From Acheta domesticus (lineage: Eukaryota > Arthropoda > Insecta > Orthoptera > Gryllidae), in assembly GCA_031308135.1 (NCBI GenBank), contig JAHLJT010000631.1, forward strand, positions 194,175,685 through 194,239,684: a DNA stretch of 64,000 bases. The letters run 5' to 3'. Below are positions 55,791-64,000 of the stretch, piece by piece (position 1 is the first letter of the stretch; the number at the start of each line of letters is the position of its first letter). The notes under the pieces were generated by a model. That model did not search any database, was not told the origin of the DNA, and saw only the letters and a list, made by a program, of their open reading frames with translations. The translations under genes were made by a program, and so were the position numbers.

Positions 55791-58410
55791 AAAACTAACT
55801 GCATAACACTGCTCAATTGGAATCATAATGGAATTAAAAGGCAACATCAATTATTTGAACATTTTCTTTATTCCGATAACATCCAAATAGCATGTAGCAC
55901 CAAAACTCACCTCATCCCCAATGAAAAAAAATTATTTACATGGATTTAAAATATACAGATATGACAGAATTGACAATATAGCATCGGGCGGCGTAGCTTT
56001 CATTATTTATTCTAAACTCAAACATTTTCTTATAAATACACTTATCACTCCCTCCCTTGAATTCATAACAATTATAATCAATATCAATCAAATCCATTAC
56101 CACCTTACAGTTGCGTATAAGCCTCCGAAGTACAATTTACCGCTGACATATTTTAAAAGCATATTTAACAATGCAACAGACAATATCATACTACTCGGCG
56201 ATCTAAGTTGTAAAAATCAAATATGGGGATGTCTTAATAACAATCCAAATGGTATAAAATTACACAACTTTATTACTAATCATATTCTTCAAATTCATGC
56301 CCCTAATGAACCCACATATAATTCATATAATGAAAATATCATCCCAGAAATTTTATATATACTAATCACACAAAACATAAACCTTCCAATTACTCAAATT
56401 GTATTAACTGAGCTTGATTCAGATCATTATCCAGTCATTATAAACATTTATTTCAACTCTCATATCAACTATTGTAACTATTCTTCTATATTCCAAAAAG
56501 TAAATTGGAATAAATGCACGTTAAATATTGAAAACAACATTCAATTCCCCACAAATATATTATCAACTCATGACATTGACTCGTGCATCACTTATTTCAC
56601 GAATGCAATAAATCATAATATACACCTAAGTTCCCAATATATTCCAAAAACTAATTTTGTAAAATATAAACTTCTACCTTTACCTCTTATTAATCTTATT
56701 AAAACTAAGCACACCCTAAGACGATTCTGGCAACAAACCAGGCGTCGAGTTATGAAAACTAAACTAAACAAAATATTTAGGATTATAAAATCTACACTGG
56801 AACAGCATAAATTTAATTAATACAAAAACTTTAAAAAACAAATTCATCCCCAATCAAAAAACTTCTGGTCAACTCTCAAAAGAATCTGTAAATAAAAAAC
56901 ATCTATTCCAATCAAACAACATTCCACTACAGCAATAAATGACCATGACAAAACTCAATTACTAAATCTTCATTTCCAGAATACGTTTACTACCAATTCA
57001 ACTACTGATATTCACTTTTCCAATATTGCTAGCAATTTTCTCTCTATTCCAAATTTTAATGTTCCCCAAAATATTGATTATATTTCCCCTTCTGAAATTC
57101 ATTCAATAATTAAAAAACTAAGAACTCGCAAATCTCCAGGGTTGGATACTATCAATAATCAAACAATCAAGTCACTCGGTAAAAGATCAATTGCTGCTTT
57201 TACTTCTATTCTAAATTCCGCATTGAGATTTAATTACTTTCCAAATACCTGGAAAACACCAATCGTACTTCCCTTTTGTAAACCACAAAAAGATCCTAGG
57301 GACCCATCGAACTATCGACCTATTAGTTTACTTTCCTCTCTTTCCAAGATATTTGAAACCCTTATACGTCACAGATTATTACACTTCACTACAATTAACA
57401 AAATTATTCCTCCCACTCAATTTGACTTCACTCATCAGCATGCAACTACTCATCAACTTTTAAGACTAACAGAACATATTGAAAACTCCTTTCACCTAAA
57501 ACAACATACTATTGTATTATTACTGAAAATTGAAAAAGCATTCGACAAAAATTGGCATCATGGTTTTATTTATAAATTACTCCAAATTGGAATTCCTACT
57601 TATTTGTTCAAAATAATTCAAAATTTTCTTTCTGATCGCACTTTTCGTGTCAAAATTAATTCCTCTTTTTCTCAACTATTTTCAATAGGCGCGGGGGTGC
57701 CCCAGGGGTCCTGTCTTTCTCTACTTTTTAACATCTATCTCTGTGATATTCCCAACTTTATGTGCTCTGAATTAGCCCTCTTTGCTGATGATACTGCATT
57801 CTTCATTAGTCATAAAAATTTAACAACTGCCAAAAATAGACTACAATCCGACCTCCTGCTTTATACAAATTGGACCTCTAAATGGCAAATTAAATTGAAC
57901 ATGAATAAATGTCAAGTTAAAATCTCACACTCTGTATACCAATCACCCCTTCAGAAATATTAATTCATAATCAAGCTATACCCCGGATATCTCCCAATAC
58001 ACCTATTAAATATCTTGGACTTCTCTTAGACACTAAACTTAATTCCCATATTAAAAACATTATATATAAAGCTAACACTGAAATTTAGAAATTACACTCA
58101 TTAATTATAAATCAGCTATAAACATTCACTGAACAAAATTAATATATACCACAGTTCTTCGTCCTACCCATACTTATGCTTGCCCCATCTGGTCCAATGC
58201 TGCCAAAACCCATATTAATAAATTACAAATTTTCAAAATAAATTCATCAGGAAAATATTTCACGCACATTGGTATATTCCCAACTCTCGACTCCATAATG
58301 AACTGAAAATTGACACTATCCATTCCCTAATTCGTTCACAAAGCCTTAAATTTTTCAACACCTTAGATGACTTACAACAGACTCGCACTTTCATTTTAGG
58401 TCAACCATAA
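55782..58410 (+). pseudogene. Jockey-like LINE ORF2 (endonuclease plus reverse transcriptase), decayed
   Basis: It starts ATG at 55782 (MSKKTNCITLLNWNHNGIKR). One extra A in the run near 55923-55930 shifts the frame. The endonuclease then reads GGVAFIIYS, VAYKPPKY, LLGDLSCKNQIWG and SDHYPVII. Two ochre stops (56818 and 56893) interrupt an otherwise single frame into the RT: RTRKSPGLDTI, NYRPISLLSSLSKIFE, the motif A region LLLKIEKAFDKNWHHG, GVPQGSCLSLLF and ALFADDTAFF. In motif A the catalytic Asp is replaced by Lys. A further shift near 57950 leads to IKYLGLLLDTKLN and VLRPTHTYACPIW, after which it fades. So it is a nearly full-length but dead copy. Confidence 0.75.
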
Positions 58411-60556
58411 CATTTTCCTTGACGTATACTATCAAAATTTCCTAAAGATATATTTCATCCGCCATAATTGGAACATTTACAGTATATTATCCTTCTATTC
58501 AAAATCTCATGTACAAACTTCTTATTTTCATAGCATAACCTCTTTTCAAAAATTTAATTGTCAATAATTCCTACTACAGGTTCCTGTGAGTATCAAATCG
58601 CGTTATTTGTTTGTAATGTCCAAACCCTTGAAAGACAAACATGTCGAACAAGTAGAAATATTTTTTTAAGTTTATATAAAGAGTTTACAGCCAAGAAGTG
58701 ATTCATTTTTATTTTATCTACCAATCATCCAGTTTTCGTGAATTTTTACTTACTAACCCATCATCCTTTGTAGCAATTAAATAGTGGAAAGAAAAATAAC
58801 ATTTCACCACTTGTTTGTTGTTGTTTTTGGTTTTATCCAATTCAATTTTCTTTAACCCTTTTTTACTACACATATAAAACATTGATTCTCGTGGATGTAG
58901 CTTATTTTCTTTTCATTTACACTTCGTGCTTCGAGAATTGCTGACTTTCATTTCGTAATTGTAAAAAGAATATAAATGATGTTAGTCATCGAGGTTATTC
59001 CTCACACTATTTATTCTCCTGTTTTTCAGATACTGGATTACGTAATATGAGAGTATATAAATAGGAATAAAGCTTACACACTTACAAATTTTAATTTTTC
59101 TTAAATAGTGCATTCGTTTTTTCCATAAGGAATCAGAACTATTGATGTCCAGATATTTAATGCTGCAAGAGCATTTTTCTATCAAACATGAGGACAAAAT
59201 GTGACTTGAAAATCAGAAATCTATTTTAGAGGTATAATTTACTTATGGATGTTCTCTACGTAAGACATTATGATAAACCTACAATTTTTTAATGTTTGTT
59301 ATAAAAAAATTAACTTTTCATTAAAATTTGTATTATAAAATGCCAGTCCACAAAAATTTGAAGTTTTTCACTATTAAGACGAAGTTTTTATAAAACTAGA
59401 TCTAATATAATAATTAAAATGAGAAATCGGTTGTTCACAATCACCGATTCATGGCTTGAAATAAATAAATGCAACATGGTTTCACTATTACGCAAGTGTG
59501 TTAATACAATGAGCAAATAAGGAAACAATGATTGGCATTGAGGAATGAATAAAAGATAACTGGTTGCATTGAATTAGAGAGTTAACCATAGAGCTCTGGC
59601 TTCTTTGCTTTACGACGCAGTCCGCGTAAGAGGCATCTGTCCCCAACATTCCCGTTCCCACGGTCAATGCCTCTTCCTTAAGCACGGACACTCTTGGTAG
59701 CTTCTTGTCAAAGACACCAATCTTCTGCAAACGTCACTAGAGTTTTAGAGTACAAACAGATTTTATTTTCTAGAGTGAGATCTACTAAGTTACATACAAT
59801 AAACGTCGAATCTTTATTCAGCACTTAAACTCTTATGTATTATTGCTACTAATATAGTGTAGACGATTCTCTAAGATATTTTGCCTGCAAATACAGACAT
59901 TACAAAGTTAAAGTTGCAAACTATAATAATATTACGTCGATTAAAGACGATTTTATGATAAATGTTTGAAAGGGAAAGTGGGAATGTCCGTCATATTTTG
60001 TGCTTCAACTTCGTATATTAGTAATAGTAGATAATTTACATCACAAGTCTCATTAAGCAGTTTAAATATTACGAAAGCAAACCAATCTTGACTTAAAGAC
60101 CATTTCAGTGTTAAATTAATTAACAAGTATTCCATTTTAATAGAAGTTTTAAATATTCTGTTATTAATTATATATTCGTACTCTTAAAGAAAATTTCACA
60201 GATTACGTTCTTACATATTTCAGACGCTAATTTATTATCATTTTCATTAGAAAACTATTTGTTTGTTATAAAAAGATAATCTATTTTATTTGCTTTTAGA
60301 AAAAATCATAAAACAAATTACACTTTTTGCAAAATCATTTGCGGAAAGCTCGGCGAAAGTTCGTTGATTACATCATCACTTTCCAAAAGTGCAGGAATAT
60401 TTGGCATCCATATCTCGTCATGACAGACTATATATGTAACGTTGACGTGATCTCATTCTCACGAACAATTTCCTTCGCTTTATCTACTACCTCCTTAATT
60501 TTTCTCTACCATTAGCATTAATATAATCCGATTTAAACGTAGTGGTACTTCAAGGT
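58411..60556. other. Mostly no recognisable feature
   Basis: AT-rich sequence, apart from the possible small exon at 59614-59724. Confidence 0.4.
59614..59724 (-). CDS. Possible small internal exon, unidentified
   Basis: On minus, an AG acceptor (GTTTGCAG) is followed by 111 open bases reading KIGVFDKKLPRVSVLKEEAL and TVGTGMLGTDASYADCV, then a donor-like GTAAAG. Codon third positions are richer in G and C than the flanks, unlike the AT-driven open frames around it. The polypyrimidine tract is weak and no neighbouring exon is seen within the window. I do not recognise the protein. It may equally be a chance frame or a gene fragment. Confidence 0.25.
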
Positions 60557-60595
60557 CTAGAAAGAGAGGGGGACGTTGTCATCTAATCGGGAGCT
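60557..60595. repeat. Fragment of the MITE-like repeat at 18934-19027
   Basis: CTAGAAAGAG...GACGTTGTCATCTAATCGGGAG resembles CTAGAGAAGC...GACGCTGTCATCCAATCGGGAG at 18926-18958. The second arm is not seen. Confidence 0.45.
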
Positions 60596-61849
60596 CCAAT
60601 ATCAAAAATTTAGGTTAGAGTATAATACTAATACCATAACAATATCTCCAAATACTGCTAATCCGCTACCAACTATTAGCCTAACGTCAACATTTCTATC
60701 ACATGTATCTTTATCTAGTAACATTTTTTTTCTTTTTTAATGGTTCTAAAGCCAAGCTCAAAACTTACCCAGACTCAGAGTTCAATCGGAATCTCTCAAT
60801 ATCAGAGTGAAAGTTCTAGAAGGGATTTACATTTCGTTCATCCGAAAAGCGACGCAAAATTTGCCCCGTCGCCCGCCGAAAGTCGAAAGTCATTGTGCAG
60901 GAGAACGTTTTTATCATGAGCAAAATGTTTTTTCCACACTCAAAGACAAGGTGATGTACTTTACCTACAGCCTGTATTCAGAAATATCCGTAACATCCTT
61001 CTTAATGAAAATGTATTATTTTTAAACACCGTTTGTTATTTGATAGAAAATAATGATTTTTAAGAAAGGTGAATGGCGCGCAGTTCATGGTTTGTTGCTG
61101 ATAATTGTTCTGCGGTAATGGTCTGAAATTGAAAGAAGTAAACTAGGGCATCCAGTGAAAACCACAAACCACTATAAAGACGCCCTTACGCCTGAGGAGA
61201 GGGGAATGTAATTGATCCATGATCTGGGGCCCATTCAGCTCAAGAAGCGAATGAAAACTAGCGTGTCTCATTATTTTATAACTTGAGAAATTTTTTAATT
61301 CTTTAATTTTTTATCGTTCCTTATCTTTTTAATTTTGCAAGTTATCCTATTTTCAAAAATAAAAGTCACGGGTGGGTGATAGAGTTAATTACGTCACTGT
61401 CTGAGTCACCATGAACCCGGAAAAGCTGACCGTTGTGAAGTGCCGAGCGCCGAAGAATATACTAAGTTTTGTCTGAATGTTTCAACACTCGTAAATTCTA
61501 AGATTCTAAGAAATAATATTGTAGACATATTACTCTAGAATTTTCTAACGGCCTGCACACCCTAGTTCCGGGATTTATATTTTCTTTCAGGCGCTCTTGA
61601 AGTCTGTGTCAGGCAGTGGTTATCATCGATCGAATTACTTGCCGAAATTTACTTATCACACTATTTCGAACCTAGGACTAGTCGGACCTCAACAACTATC
61701 ACAAAACCATATACTATGTTTTGTGATTCTGCAATTTCTATATGTGAAAATACTACTAGTAAAGCACTCTGTACTTCTAGAATAACGACTACTATAACCG
61801 CTGCATGATCGGGAACATTGCACGGTCTCTCCACTCTCCACCTTCACTT
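60596..61849. other. No recognisable gene
   Basis: No supported feature. Confidence 0.4.
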
Positions 61850-62540
61850 AGTACCGCCTGCTCAACCACCTTCACCCTTGACGGAACGTTATCGTCAACC
61901 TACCTCGCCAAGTCGCGGCCCCTGCGCAAAAGGCGGTGCGGTGGGCGCAGGGTCGTCTTCGCAGTGACGGTGGCGGCGGTTCCGCCTTATCTGCCGGCAG
62001 ATAACGAGCGCGGAGGAGAGGGCGAGGAAACAAAAGAGTGCCGCGCCGCGCCGCGCTGCGAATTACGTCCCCCTGGCGGCGCTGCGGAGAAAGCCTGGGG
62101 CGCCCGCCGTGCCCCGTGCCCCGTGCCCCGTCGCCCGCTACCCACCCCCCTCCCCCACGCCACGCCCAGCCTCGCCGCCACCCCACCCCATCCCCAGCAT
62201 CACCCTACCCCAGCCACGCCACCGCCCCCACCCCCAGCCCCGACCCCAACCACCCCCGCTCCCACCCCCATCCCCGCCACGCCCACCTCCCTTCAATGAC
62301 ACCCCACTCTCGCCCCCGTCCTCCGTCCTCCGCCCTCCACCCCCGCCCACGCTCCCCCCGCCACCTACCCCTGCTCCCACCCCCACGCCCCGCCTCCCAT
62401 CCTCGTCACCCAACGCGCACCGCTCGCGCGCTGACGACCTCTCAGCGACCTTTCTGAGCGCGCCCGTTCTAAGGAGTGCGTTCACAAACAAGCGCCTCGC
62501 GACTCCCCAGCCCTCCGCGCCTCGTTTGGTTCTCGTTTAC
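61850..62540. other. GC-rich island with C-rich plus strand
   Basis: CpG-rich at 61900-62130, then CCCC/CCAC-rich to about 62400, then CpG-rich again. It is open in several frames on both strands because stops are rare. Similar in kind to 30830-31200. A regulatory island is possible; no exon is supported. Confidence 0.35.
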
Positions 62541-63828
62541 AGCCATTGGGAACATAAAGTGTCGGTTTTCACTGCTCGCTCGTTGGTTGTTTGCAGGAGG
62601 AAAATTCTAGTGCGCTCAAAAGGACGTTCGACCAACCTACCTTCACTCATCGAAGTAGCATCTAGTTATATAAAATAGATATTAATACTTAATGACGAGT
62701 TTCAGTCCTAATTTTTATTGTTTTTTCTCACATTAGAAGTTTTGCCGTGACAACGTTTACTAGGCCTAGCATGTTTTAAGTTTATTTCAAAGAGGCATAT
62801 CAGCATTTGGCCCATTATTCATAAACATTTTTTCCTCTCGCAATTTCCTGTACTATTTTCTGGATTATAAATCAACTAAAGCACTTCATTAAAATAAAAT
62901 TTAATAATGTCTTTAATTTGCTTTTTGACATATATAACTCATCTTCAAATTAGATCTATTGTATATAAATATCTTCTCATTTTGTCTTGCGAGAAATCCG
63001 AAAGTATAACGCAGCTGCTGATGTGATGTTTCAGTCTAAACAAGGCCGCTTTCATATATTTCTATATCTTTAGCTTGGTCTTATTGTACGAATCAGTAAA
63101 ATATAAAACTAATAAACTTAATAAAACGCATATAATATTTAGGTCAATTTTAATTAATTTATGTGACCCTGATTTACCATATTATTAAAAAAACAATTCA
63201 AATCAATATATTACATTTTTGAAACAGTTTAACTTTTTAAGTAAATATGTGTAAGTTATACATTATGTAAATATTCTTGCACAATTGAAATGCATGAGAA
63301 CGTAATATTTTAATGCATGTTCATCAACGAAATAAATACTATAAAAATACAGAAAAATAGTTTGTATACTTGAATGGAGTACTTTGTCTCTTTCAATGCC
63401 TTGTTATTTCATTGCTTGAACGGTATCTGCTTGTATGAATGTGAATCACACATGACGTACAGAGAACTAAGATTTGAAGCTAGTTTCGCGCTGATCGTTA
63501 AGTTCACTTTAATTGTCTCGTAATGATGGTGAGATAGTTACGACATCCGTATGGTGTCGACTTCTCTCTAGCCCACATCGTTGCTAACATGTTCCAGCAG
63601 TGTATAACGGCTAGTAACTAATGAAACAAGGTGTTAATAGCAATTTGGAACAGGGTACTCCGTTTCAGTTTACCAAGAACTTTAATTGTTCTCCAAATTA
63701 CTACTAAAATGCCCCAAATCTTCACCACATACACTGTCGTTAGAAATCATGTCCTTAACCCAACACTTGGAAACCTTATACGAGGGTGGCAACCTCATTT
63801 GTAATAACTATTCAAACGACGTTTCAAA
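62541..63828. other. No recognisable gene
   Basis: AT-rich sequence with no supported feature. Confidence 0.45.
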
Positions 63829-64000
63829 AACTAGTGGTGCTACAACAGCACATACTTAACGAGCAGCATACACGAAGTCATTATTATTACACAACATCTA
63901 ATCTGTGGCGCGTTTGTACTTTCCAGAAATAAATAAATTTCATCTTGCTCACAGCAGGACTTCCACCTCCTCTCGAGACACAATACGTTCTGATGAAATT
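63829..64000. repeat. DINE-like terminal segment running off the window
   Basis: It begins ACTAGTGGTGCTACAACAGC. On minus this gives the perfect hairpin GTGCTgttgtAGCAC followed by CACTAG and T, the same terminal structure as at 44986 and 49962. The rest lies beyond the window. Confidence 0.45.

Overview
This is a stretch of a large, repeat-rich animal genome, most probably an arthropod and likely an insect. The grounds are the retroelement types (CR1/L2-like, Jockey-like and another LINE), tRNA-derived SINE heads, Helitron/DINE-like elements, many TAA, GT and CA microsatellites, an AT-rich background broken by CpG-rich islands, and the lack of any operon-like coding. I recognise no cellular protein-coding gene with confidence. 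Many apparent open frames use GTG or TTG starts or are only open because they cross tandem repeats. The species cannot be named from this sequence.

Layout. 0-10 kb: a LINE tail, a SINE head, two copies of a long non-coding DINE/Helentron-like family (about 2.0-2.4 and 4.66-6.28 kb), a hAT-like MITE, SINE copies with GT/CA microsatellites, a THAP-like zinc-finger relic and a GC-rich block. 10-16 kb: relics of two LINEs, then about 4 kb of featureless AT-rich DNA. 16-19 kb: three inverted-repeat (fold-back) structures, one enclosing a hammerhead-like motif. 20.6-22.0 kb: four adjoining minisatellites with 13-, 14-, 17- and 14-bp units. 25-31 kb: a 36-bp minisatellite, SINEs, copies of a ~320-bp repeat and a GC-rich block with a 96-bp minisatellite. 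32-38 kb: a LINE relic, the ~320-bp repeat in tandem, a SINE, a pair of Helitron-like ends and another fold-back. 37.9-41.3 kb: the one long retroelement ORF, a CR1/L2-type endonuclease plus reverse transcriptase on the minus strand with all key residues present. 42-48 kb: RT relic, more DINE-like copies, tRNA-like heads and a probable solo LTR. 49.9-51.0 kb: another DINE-like copy. 53.1 kb: a second hammerhead-like motif. 54.4-58.4 kb: a decayed but nearly full Jockey-like element (zinc-knuckle ORF1, then endonuclease and RT). 58-64 kb: mostly featureless, with one possible small exon and a GC-rich block near 62 kb.

There is no pathway here. The coherent story is one of mobile elements: autonomous LINEs that could supply reverse transcriptase, SINEs that may depend on them, and non-autonomous Helitron-like and fold-back elements carrying tandem repeats, hairpins, tRNA-like modules and possible self-cleaving RNA motifs.
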